DNA from: CAZYTX01 sp964650485
GTDB lineage: Bacteria > RBG-13-61-14 > DATKZS01
DNA: 64,000 nt
Direction: 5' to 3'
NCBI GenBank assembly: GCA_964650485.1
Contig: CAZYTX010000007.1
Coordinates: forward strand, 44,677-108,676
The notes under the pieces were generated by a model that made no database searches, was not told the DNA's origin, and saw only the letters and a program-made list of their open reading frames with translations. Shown here in pieces: positions 1-8,039 of the stretch. Position numbers and translations under genes: made by a program. Each line of letters opens with the position of its first letter. Positions within the stretch are counted from its first letter, which is position 1.

Positions 1-3000
1 GAGGAGTCAATGGCCGTGACCGCGAACCAGTAGGTTGTGCCGTCCACGAGCCCGGTTATGGTGGCCCCGGAGGCGGTTCCCGGCTCCAGGTGTATTGGTG
101 TCATGCTGTCAACCGTGCTGAAGTCGGATACGTCTGCATATACCCTGAACTCTTTGGTGTCTCCTCCCGGGTTCGAGTAAGCGCTCCAGTCGAGGTAAAC
201 CGAGCCGCTCTGCCCGGTGTCCGTGGCTGTTATGGAGACCGCGGGCGGAGCTGTAACGTCCGTGCTTGTCACCATGGCCACCGCGCCAGATTCTGCGGAG
301 GCGTAGTTGGCCGGGCTCATGGAGTCGTACGCGAACGCTGCATAGTACATGGTGCCCGATACCCCGGAGTCGGTGCAGGTGGCGGTTCCAGCGGCCACGT
401 CGCACACCAGTGAGCCATCGTCCTGGTCCGCGGGGTAAGAGGAAGCGCTGCTGCGCACCATGATCCCGGCAAGGTCCGCGTCCCCGGGATCGGTCCAGTT
501 AAGCGTGACCGTGTTTCCGCTCTGGTTCGCGGAAAGGTTTGTCACCGAGCCGGGCGGTGTGTTGTCCTCGTAAAGACCCGTGATGGTGCCGTTCTCGCCG
601 CCGGTTATGGTGGTGTTCTCCACCGTGGACGAGCTGGTCACGGCGTAATAAAAATATCCCTGGGTGCTCGGGGGAACGCTGTAGTCGAAGCTCATGGTGG
701 TGACCGAGGCAGCAAGTCCGGATGCCACCCTCACAGCATCGGCAAGATTGGCGCTGGTAATGGCCGAGGTGTGGCGGTAGACGTTGTAGTCCACCGTGGT
801 GGTCCCGCTCCACTGCACGGTCGTCTCCTGGGTGGTGTTGCTGTAGCTCGCGCTTATGCCCGTGGGCGCCGGTGGTTCCGTGGCCGCCTCCGAGGACGGG
901 TATGCCTTGTCCACCGAACCCGTGCCCAGGGAGGATACGTTCCCGTCGTCGTCAACGGCAAAAGCGGCATAGTAATAATATACGGTGTCATCTGTAACGC
1001 CGGTGTCAATGAAGTCCGCGGTGGCGCCGCTGTATACGCTTGTGCCGTCGGTCACGTCCGCGGGGAACCTCCCGTCGTCACGGCGCACCAGGATGAAGTG
1101 CGAGAAGTCCGTTGCAGCGGACGGGTCCCATGACAGTGACACCTGGCCCGAGCCTGCGGTCGCCTGGAAGTTGGTCACCTCCGCTGGTGCCAGGGTGTCA
1201 ACCGGCGAACCGGTTACAACCTCTGAAGGCGCAGTGTCAATGTTACCGGCATCATCCTCGGCCACCACAGTGAAGAAGTAGGTGGCCCCGTCAACCAGAC
1301 CGGATACGACGTACTCGTATACGCCCGCGCCCACGCTGCCGGCGAGCGTCGCTCCGGAGGACACGTCGGTTATCAGGGTGGACGAGTAGTATACGTGGTA
1401 GAGCACCACGTCGCCGTCGCCCGGCGACCAGCTCACAAGCATCTCTCCCTCTGTGCCAAAGACCGTGTCCGCTGACAGGCCGGTCACGTCGGAAGGGGCG
1501 AGGTCGTCGGTTGACGCCGCGGACGGGCTTTCCGCTGGAGTATTGTCCTGGTTGCCGTTCAGGTCGTAGGCCACCACAGCCACATAAGTGAGCACCCCGT
1601 CCGGCACGGTGATGTCCGCGGAAGTTGCCGATGGCCCCACGTCCGCGGCCAGGGTCGCGCCCGAGGTGACGTCTGAAATGGCGCCCGAGTAGCTGTAGTA
1701 AACCCGGTATCCTGCAAGGTCGCTTGCCGAGACCGCGCCCCATCCCACCTGGAGTGTGCCCTCCGCGGCGGCCTTGTCTGATACAGTCACCGAGGTCACG
1801 TCCGGGGGAGGGGTAACGTCGGTGGGAATAACACTTTGTGACGTGACGTTGGGGTCTTCGTTTCCCGACAGGTCAACCGCGGTAACCGCGAACCAGTACT
1901 GAGTTCCGTCTGTAAGTCCTGAGATTGTAATGCTGGTTGTTGTGGCCGCGGCCACCCGTTCGGGGGTCATTGATGAAACGTCGCTGAAACTTGCGAGCGA
2001 CTGGTAAACCCTGTATTCATCCAGGTCAGGCGGTGGCGAGTATCCGGACCATTCAATTGATACAGCACCTCCGGTTTGTAAATCCGTTACTGTGAAAGCC
2101 GGCGGATTGGGCGCGGTGGTATCAGTGGTCCCCGTCGAGGGATAAGCCTTGTCCATGGACCCGCTCCCCAGCCTGGATACGTTCCCGTCGTCATCAACGG
2201 CAAAGGCGGAGTAATAATACCAGTAGGTATCATTTACAACGTCGTTATCAACGGCACTTGTCCCGGTCCCGGTGTAGACAACGGTTTCCCCGTCCCCTAT
2301 GCTTTCCGGGTACCTGTCGTTGGTCCTTCTTACCACCACGAAGTTTATAAAGTCGTCCGCGGTGCACCCGTCCCATGCCAGTGTTACCTGTGAAGTCTGT
2401 CCCGTGGCCGAAAAGCCGGTGACATGTCCCGGCGCAACCGTGTCCTGGGGCACGGCGCTCACCACCTCAGAAGGCTGGGTGTCCTTGTTGCCGGCGTCGT
2501 CTCTTGCCACCACCGCGAAGTAGTATGTGGTGTTGTTTATAAGCCCTGTTATTGTAACCTGGAGCATCATGGTGTCGCCCGCCAGGGTTGCCGCGGAGAT
2601 ATCGGTGAACTGGGACTGCGAGTAGTAGACCTCATAGCCAACAACGTCTGTTGCCGTGGTGGGGCTCCAGCTCACGATCACTGTGCCGTCGGCGCCCTCG
2701 GGTGATGAAGCCGCGACCCCTGTCACGTCCGGCGGGACCACGTCATCGAGTGGAGTCCCGGCCATGCTCTCGCCCGGCGGTATGGTGTTGTCCTGGTTGC
2801 CTGCGGTGTCGAATGCAGTCACAGCGAACCAGTACTGTGTGTTGTCAGTCAGCCCTGTGACCTTTAATGAGGTGGAGCCGGGGGCCATGGTGGTCATTGG
2901 GGTGAGAGCGCTGACGTCGGAGATCTCCTGCGTGTCCTGGTATATACGGTACCCTGCCACGTCGGACTCTGTAGCCTGGCTCCAGGTGAGCATCAAGGAC

Positions 3001-3476
3001 CCTTCCTCCCCGGCCACGTCGTTCACCGAGAGCATGTCCACGGCCGCGGGGGGCGAGTCCGTGGGGGTTGCGCTGACAGTGCTGACCGAAGGTTCCTCGT
3101 TGCCTCCCAGGTCAACCGCGGTGACGGCGAAGTAATAGAGCACGTCGTTGTCAAGACCGGTTACCGACACACTGGAAGCGGTTGCGCCGGCGACCATCAC
3201 TGGCGTCATTTCTGACACGTCGCTGAATTCACCGGTGGACTTGTACACCCTGAACTCTGCGGTGTCTTCATCAGGATTCTGGTACGGGCTCCAGTCGACG
3301 TCCACCTGGCTTCCGGTCCCGGGGTCGGTCGCGGTGAGCTCGTCCGCGGCCAGTGCCGGCGGCGGGTTGTCCACCGTTACCGACTCCTTTTGCTCCTCTA
3401 TCTTTTCCGGCACGGGGCAGGATGAGAGGATAAACATTGCCAGAATTCCCAAGGCAGTCCCGATCTTGGCTCTCAT
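1..3476 (-). CDS. Giant fibronectin type III repeat lipoprotein, C-terminus outside window
   Basis: An open frame runs from the ATG at 3476 off the left edge, giving at least 1158 codons without a stop. The N-terminus is a lipoprotein signal (MRAKIGTALGILAMFILSSC, lipobox LSSC), so the protein is probably anchored in the outer membrane or exposed on the surface. After a short spacer I count eleven Fn3-like units of about 100 residues, each with patterns such as GLTDGTQYWFAVTA and DxxGN. Units 1-4 and 5-8 are near copies of each other, and unit 11 resembles units 1 and 5. The gene lies 47 bases below the TPR/CsgG-like gene and is the last visible gene of the 11.8 kb operon. Fn3 proteins of this kind often bind polysaccharide or other surfaces; no catalytic domain is visible in this part. 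The family call is firm; the function is not known. Confidence 0.9.
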   Translation of the reverse strand, partial: MRAKIGTALGILAMFILSSCPVPEKIEEQKESVTVDNPPPALAADELTATDPGTGSQVDVDWSPYQNPDEDTAEFRVYKSTGEFSDVSEMTPVMVAGATASSVSVTGLDNDVLYYFAVTAVDLGGNEEPSVSTVSATPTDSPPAAVDMLSVNDVAGEEGSLMLTWSQATESDVAGYRIYQDTQEISDVSALTPMTTMAPGSTSLKVTGLTDNTQYWFAVTAFDTAGNQDNTIPPGESMAGTPLDDVVPPDVTGVAASSPEGADGTVIVSWSPTTATDVVGYEVYYSQSQFTDISAATLAGDTMMLQVTITGLINNTTYYFAVVARDDAGNKDTQPSEVVSAVPQDTVAPGHVTGFSATGQTSQVTLAWDGCTADDFINFVVVRRTNDRYPESIGDGETVVYTGTGTSAVDNDVVNDTYWYYYSAFAVDDDGNVSRLGSGSMDKAYPSTGTTDTTAPNPPAFTVTDLQTGGAVSIEWSGYSPPPDLDEYRVYQSLASFSDVSSMTPERVAAATTTSITISGLTDGTQYWFAVTAVDLSGNEDPNVTSQSVIPTDVTPPPDVTSVTVSDKAAAEGTLQVGWGAVSASDLAGYRVYYSYSGAISDVTSGATLAADVGPSATSADITVPDGVLTYVAVVAYDLNGNQDNTPAESPSAASTDDLAPSDVTGLSADTVFGTEGEMLVSWSPGDGDVVLYHVYYSSTLITDVSSGATLAGSVGAGVYEYVVSGLVDGATYFFTVVAEDDAGNIDTAPSEVVTGSPVDTLAPAEVTNFQATAGSGQVSLSWDPSAATDFSHFILVRRDDGRFPADVTDGTSVYSGATADFIDTGVTDDTVYYYYAAFAVDDDGNVSSLGTGSVDKAYPSSEAATEPPAPTGISASYSNTTQETTVQWSGTTTVDYNVYRHTSAITSANLADAVRVASGLAASVTTMSFDYSVPPSTQGYFYYAVTSSSTVENTTITGGENGTITGLYEDNTPPGSVTNLSANQSGNTVTLNWTDPGDADLAGIMVRSSASSYPADQDDGSLVCDVAAGTATCTDSGVSGTMYYAAFAYDSMSPANYASAESGAVAMVTSTDVTAPPAVSITATDTGQSGSVYLDWSAYSNPGGDTKEFRVYADVSDFSTVDSMTPIHLEPGTASGATITGLVDGTTYWFAVTAIDS
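870..3380 (-). repeat. Tandem duplication of a four-Fn3 cassette
   Basis: Within the Fn3 gene, about 2120-3380 (units 1-4) and 870-2120 (units 5-8) align unit by unit with an offset near 1.24 kb. The clearest pair is unit 4 and unit 8, which both contain AFAVDDDGNVS followed by a DKAYPS motif, and the DNA around 905-990 and 2146-2230 is closely similar. This points to duplication of a whole four-domain block rather than single domains. Confidence 0.75.
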
Positions 3477-3522
3477 GGCGGTCTCCTTTGTCCGTGTGCT
3501 CGTGACTTTATTCTCTTATTAT

Positions 3523-6500
3523 CTATTTTCCCGTCTGTTCGGGGGACTCGGCGATGATCTCTTCCCGTGGGGCCCGCTTCTGTTTCTTGTTGGCCTCGAT
3601 ATAAGCGTCCACCGCGCTGTAGGTTCCAAGGCCCAGTATGGAGTAGACCAGCATGTTCCTCATTGCAATCTGGTCGGCGCCTTCATTGTAGGAATCAACT
3701 TCTCCCGTTGTGGAGTAGTCGTTAAAAGACTGCTGGCTCATCATGCTGAAGCCTGCCGCGCCCAGGATCAGCGCCAGGTCTGCTATCAGCATTATGCTTC
3801 CCTTGGTCTTCTTGTCTGAGATGTAATACTGTGATGATCCCGGCAGGAAGAAGGAGTACACTGACGCCATTACGGGCGCTTTCCTGCCTCCCAGGCCGGT
3901 CTCTTTTGCAAGCCCTGCTCCTGCGCCCTCCATGCCTCCGCCGGACACCCCCAGCACGGACATGATCTCTGTGACCAGCTTCTCCTCGATCTTGAAGATG
4001 TCGTTCACGTCGCCGCTGGCTGAAACGGTCTTTAAGACCTCGCCGGTGCTGGTCTTTATCACCCTGGAGTCGGCGCGTATTGTGTCCTTCTGCACCTGGA
4101 AGAAGCCCACCAGCACCGCGTCGGCGCCCACGAGCTGTCCCACCTGGGGGGCCTTGTTCTCGTCCAGGTATGATGTTTTTGCCATCTGCATCTCTTCCAT
4201 GACCCGCTCCATCTGGTCCCTCTCGATCATGTTCATCCCGGCCCTGCTCTTTAGCTCTGTCACCAGGTAGCCGGGTATGGCCTCCTCCAGGAAGTCGTAC
4301 TTTGACTTGCCGCTAAGGTTCCTGAACCTGGAGACCGCCACGGTGTTTATGACCTCCTCTTCCGCGCCGGCCTCGCCGGCCTCGCCCACCCGGAAGCTCG
4401 CCTGGGAGATGATGTAGCTCTTGAACTTCTCGATGTTTGGCTTCTCCTTCAAGGCCGCCATCTCCTCCGCTGTGAGGCCCACGTTCAAGGCGTCCGCTAT
4501 CTTCATTGCAAGCTGCTCCTCGAGCTTGAATATCTCGTTCTCGTACCCTTGTATCTTCTCGGTGAGCAGCACCGATCCGGTCTCCACGTCCACCATGCGT
4601 GCGTCAATGCGCAGCTTCTTGTTGGACACCTGGTAGCTGCCCACAAGTATCACGCCCGCGCCCACGAGCTGTCCCACCTTGGGAGCGGTCTCCTGGTCCA
4701 GGAACCCGAGCATGCCGAGCTTCATCTCCTCCAAAGCCTTGTCTATCTCCGCCCGCTCGACCAGGTATATTCCGGTGATCTTCTTCAAGTCGGTTGTAAG
4801 TGACTCTGCGATGCCCATCCCCATCCACCTGTACTCGGGGTTGCCTGTTGCGTTCTTGAATGGCATCACCGCCAGGGTCTCGGCGCTCGATACGGCATCA
4901 TCTATGAGGCTCAGGTCCGCTGCCGCGGGGGTGTACTCCGGGTTTTGGTCCACCACCTTCTGCAGGTGTTTCTTTGCCTGCTCCCCCTTTCCCATGTAGT
5001 AGAGCTCTTTTCCCTTGGCCAGGTCCCTCAAGGATGACAGCCCCAGAACGGGCTGGTCCAGCAGCGCTTTCTTTTCCGCCGCGGTCACAGGCACGTACTC
5101 GGGAATGAGCTCGACAAGGACTTCCCTTTCCATGGCGAACACGTCACCCGGGCTGCCGGTCTGGGATGCAGCGGCAATGACCCTTGTGGTCTCCACATCC
5201 ACCAGGCGCGCGTCTATCTTCGCCCTGCCGTCCCTTACGGTATAGCTGCCGGTGAGGATGACCTCGGCGCCCAGGCGCTTGATAGCCGGGGAAGCCGAGC
5301 CCGGCGCCAGCGACTGCTCGCGCATGAACTTGGAAAGCGCCGCGGGGTCCACCACCTGGAGGGATGTTATCATGGAGAGGTCCTGGACCATGATCTCGGA
5401 GATGCCGGTCCCGAGCCATGCCCAGCCTGGCTCCGATCCCGCGTTCCTGAGCTCGACCACCGCGATGGTCTTCTCCGGGGGGGCCTCCTCTCCGGTGATT
5501 GGCTCTTTGCCGAGGTCTTCCTTCTGCTGCCTGATCCGGGCCAGCTTTTCCCTTGCCTCCTGGCTGTCCTCCTTCTTTATGATCCACTCGAGCTCCCTTT
5601 CCGCCGCGGGGAAGTTGGGCAGGTGTGTATAGGTGGCTGAGAGCAGGTATCTGATCTCGGTGTTCTCGGGTGAAAGGGACAGTGCCCGGCGCAGATAGGG
5701 GTAGGCCTTCTCATACTCCTGCATGTCATAAGAGAGCTTGCCCAGCCTGTAGAGCACCTCGGGGTTGTTGGGCTGCAGCTTTGCGGCCTGCTCCAGCGGC
5801 TCCTCTGCCTTTTCCAGCTCGCCTTGCTCGATGTACAAGGCGCCCAGTTGATGCCTTGCATCGAAGTGCTCGGGGTTCTTTTCCGCGAAGGCGGCAAGCC
5901 TTTTTATGGCCATCCTTTTATCGCCCTTTTGCTTCCACAGCAGCCCGGCCTGGTACGCGGCCTGCTTGTACTCGGGGTCCTTGTCAATGGTCTTCTCGAA
6001 CTGCTCCAGGGCCTTGTCCTCGTTCGCGGTTGCCAAGTAGCATATGGCCAGGAGGTAGTGGTGCTCCGCCCCGGCCCCCTTCATGCGTGTGACGGTCTCG
6101 AGAGGGGGTATGGCCTTTTCAAAGGCCGCCCGCTCGTATGCGCTGTTAGCCAGCAGCACGTTGGCTTCCATGTTCTCAGGCATGAGCTCCGCGGCCCTTT
6201 GCAGGTGGTCCTCGGCTTTTTCCACCTCCCCCTGTTCGAGCAGTATCTTTGCCAGTATGAGGTGCGCCTCGCCCATCCCCGGGCTCGCGGCTATTACCTG
6301 TTCGAGCTGTTTCCTGGCCGTGTCGTAATAGCCCTCTGAGTAGTTGAGCCTTGCCAGCGCCATTTTGGCCTCTATGTTCTCCGGCCTTTTGTCGAGCCCG
6401 TTCTCCAGGTAGATGCGGGCCCTCTGGTTCTTGCCCAGCCGGACGGCTAGCACCCCCGCTTTCAGCATAACGTCCACGTCCTCGGGGACCGCGCTCATGT

Positions 6501-6876
6501 ACTTCACGAACTGGTTGTAAGCCTCCGCGTCCCTTCCCTTCTCCAGGTGGATCTCTCCCAGCATCTTGTGTGCCCGGTAAAGGGACGGGTCCAGCTTGAG
6601 CGCTTTCTCCAGTCTCTTCCTCGCCCAGAAGAAGCTTTTGGCCTGATATGAGCTCTCGCCCTTCTCGATCAGCTTCTCGGCCTTTCTCAGCCTCCTCCTC
6701 TCCTTCTTTGTGAGCTCTTCCACCTGCTCGCGCGGCTGCTCTTCTTTCATTTGCACGGACCCGGTTTCCGCGGGTTGATCCTCTTGCGACCAGGCAGCTC
6801 CTGGAGGGAGCATTGTCGCGGCCAGGAAGGCAACAAGCACTACCCAGGCGGTCACACCCTTTATGCGCTTTTTCAT
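3523..6876 (-). CDS. TPR protein with three CsgG/FlgO-like domains and C-terminal membrane helices
   Basis: 1117 residues with an N-terminal Sec signal ending near PGAAWSQ. Roughly residues 55-435 are tandem TPR repeats. Three related domains follow, near residues 470-595, 665-795 and 845-975. Each starts with a strand such as TIAVVELRNAG, TLAVMPFKNATG or NTVAVSRFRNLSG, has an E-RDQ or AEIDKALEEM helix, then GxLVGAxxxLVGxYQV and a DxRxVDVETG strand. That pattern belongs to the CsgG/FlgO/TolB-N-like periplasmic fold. The C-terminus has a PGSSQYYISDKKTKG motif and two or three hydrophobic helices, resembling DUF5683-type membrane modules. The ATG follows an AAGGGGAA ribosome site. I infer a periplasmic or outer-membrane scaffold acting with the neighbouring FlgT-like and Fn3 proteins. 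Three such domains in one chain is unusual. Confidence 0.85.
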   Translation of the reverse strand: MKKRIKGVTAWVVLVAFLAATMLPPGAAWSQEDQPAETGSVQMKEEQPREQVEELTKKERRRLRKAEKLIEKGESSYQAKSFFWARKRLEKALKLDPSLYRAHKMLGEIHLEKGRDAEAYNQFVKYMSAVPEDVDVMLKAGVLAVRLGKNQRARIYLENGLDKRPENIEAKMALARLNYSEGYYDTARKQLEQVIAASPGMGEAHLILAKILLEQGEVEKAEDHLQRAAELMPENMEANVLLANSAYERAAFEKAIPPLETVTRMKGAGAEHHYLLAICYLATANEDKALEQFEKTIDKDPEYKQAAYQAGLLWKQKGDKRMAIKRLAAFAEKNPEHFDARHQLGALYIEQGELEKAEEPLEQAAKLQPNNPEVLYRLGKLSYDMQEYEKAYPYLRRALSLSPENTEIRYLLSATYTHLPNFPAAERELEWIIKKEDSQEAREKLARIRQQKEDLGKEPITGEEAPPEKTIAVVELRNAGSEPGWAWLGTGISEIMVQDLSMITSLQVVDPAALSKFMREQSLAPGSASPAIKRLGAEVILTGSYTVRDGRAKIDARLVDVETTRVIAAASQTGSPGDVFAMEREVLVELIPEYVPVTAAEKKALLDQPVLGLSSLRDLAKGKELYYMGKGEQAKKHLQKVVDQNPEYTPAAADLSLIDDAVSSAETLAVMPFKNATGNPEYRWMGMGIAESLTTDLKKITGIYLVERAEIDKALEEMKLGMLGFLDQETAPKVGQLVGAGVILVGSYQVSNKKLRIDARMVDVETGSVLLTEKIQGYENEIFKLEEQLAMKIADALNVGLTAEEMAALKEKPNIEKFKSYIISQASFRVGEAGEAGAEEEVINTVAVSRFRNLSGKSKYDFLEEAIPGYLVTELKSRAGMNMIERDQMERVMEEMQMAKTSYLDENKAPQVGQLVGADAVLVGFFQVQKDTIRADSRVIKTSTGEVLKTVSASGDVNDIFKIEEKLVTEIMSVLGVSGGGMEGAGAGLAKETGLGGRKAPVMASVYSFFLPGSSQYYISDKKTKGSIMLIADLALILGAAGFSMMSQQSFNDYSTTGEVDSYNEGADQIAMRNMLVYSILGLGTYSAVDAYIEANKKQKRAPREEIIAESPEQTGK

Positions 6877-6903
6877 TGTGTTCCCCTTTCGGATAAAGGT
6901 TTA

Positions 6904-8013
6904 TTACTTGACCTTCACGGTCACCCTGCCCGCGGATAGCCCGGTGACCTCTGCAATACCATGACCGGAGACAAGCTCGGCCAGGCGGTTGGAGTCGCCT
7001 ATGATGTAGACAGTGAGTGTGGCCGAGGGCGCGGCAAAGTCGCGCTGCACCACGTCCTTTACTTCGTCGAGGCTTGCAAGGTCCTTTTTAAGCTTCATGA
7101 GCTTCTGGAAATCCACACCGCTTGCCACCAGTTCCACGGGCACGCCGTTGAGCTTCTCCTTGTTCCACTCCTGCACTATCTTCCAGAAGATTTCCCTTCC
7201 CACCTGGGAGGCGGTGTCCTGGAGCGCGGTCTTCTGCGCCTGGTCCGGGGTGCCGCCCTGGCCTTTGCCCACCTTGGTGGCGGTCGCGTATACGGAAGCG
7301 TTCCCGGTATTGATGGCCCGCACGGATATGGTGGGTGTGGAGGCGTAGAGGATGTTGCGTATGGACTCGGGCACCCCGGTGTTGGCGGTCCCCACCACTA
7401 TCACCTCGGCCCCGGCGCGGGCGCCCAGCATGGTGGCCGTCTTCTGGTCGCCCGATGCCGCTGCCTTTATCTTGTCGGCCTCGATGTTGCTGAGCGCCTG
7501 GTTCCTGTCCACCAGCTCGAATTCCTTTTCATTGAAGTACTGCATGATGGTGTTCTCGGCCAGGCTGGACTTAATCTCCACCTCTCCCGAGGGGCTGGTC
7601 TCCGGCACCAGCACCATCACCCTGGGCTTGTCCATGTCCTTGTAGATGAGGGTGGCGTCGTCTTTCAGCTTCCTGGCGCTCACCCGGGCGTCTATGGAGA
7701 CCTTGCAGTACGAGGAATCGCAGGACTGGGAAGTGGCCTTGTAGTCTTTTACGTATCCGGCGATCTTTGTCACCACCACGTCCTTTACAAGCTCGAAGTT
7801 CTCCACCACCGTCTCGGAGATGACCTCTGAGCCCACCTGCTCCACCGCGTTCCTCTTGGCGTCTTCCAGTGCCGCTTCCCGGGCGCCCTCCTTGTTGCCC
7901 TTGACCACCTGGGCGCTTCCGGTGGCCGCGACTTCCTTGATCTCATCCGCGAACGCGTATGAGCCCAGCAGACACACCACAGCTATCAGACCCGTCGCTA
8001 TCCTGCTTTTCAT
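6904..8013 (-). CDS. Exported FlgT-N/LPP20-like protein
   Basis: 369 residues from the ATG at 8013, which has a strong AGGAGGAG site; longer readings run into the upstream cyclase gene and are rejected. A signal peptide (MKSRIATGLIAVVCLLGSYA) precedes a domain with the alternating pattern AREAALEDAKRNAVEQVG, typical of FlgT-N and LPP20-type proteins, where two small strands follow a helix ending in a conserved AV(E/Q)QVG turn. The middle (about 145-300) has a PRVMVLVPET strand and an AGAEVIVVGTA strand, resembling the CsgG-like fold of the next gene. The C-terminal part is unassigned. In flagellar systems FlgT assembles in the basal-body ring; there is no flagellar gene here, so only the fold is transferable. 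Confidence 0.8.
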   Translation of the reverse strand: MKSRIATGLIAVVCLLGSYAFADEIKEVAATGSAQVVKGNKEGAREAALEDAKRNAVEQVGSEVISETVVENFELVKDVVVTKIAGYVKDYKATSQSCDSSYCKVSIDARVSARKLKDDATLIYKDMDKPRVMVLVPETSPSGEVEIKSSLAENTIMQYFNEKEFELVDRNQALSNIEADKIKAAASGDQKTATMLGARAGAEVIVVGTANTGVPESIRNILYASTPTISVRAINTGNASVYATATKVGKGQGGTPDQAQKTALQDTASQVGREIFWKIVQEWNKEKLNGVPVELVASGVDFQKLMKLKKDLASLDEVKDVVQRDFAAPSATLTVYIIGDSNRLAELVSGHGIAEVTGLSAGRVTVKVK

Positions 8014-8039
8014 GGTTTCTCCTCCTGGCACGTCAACTA

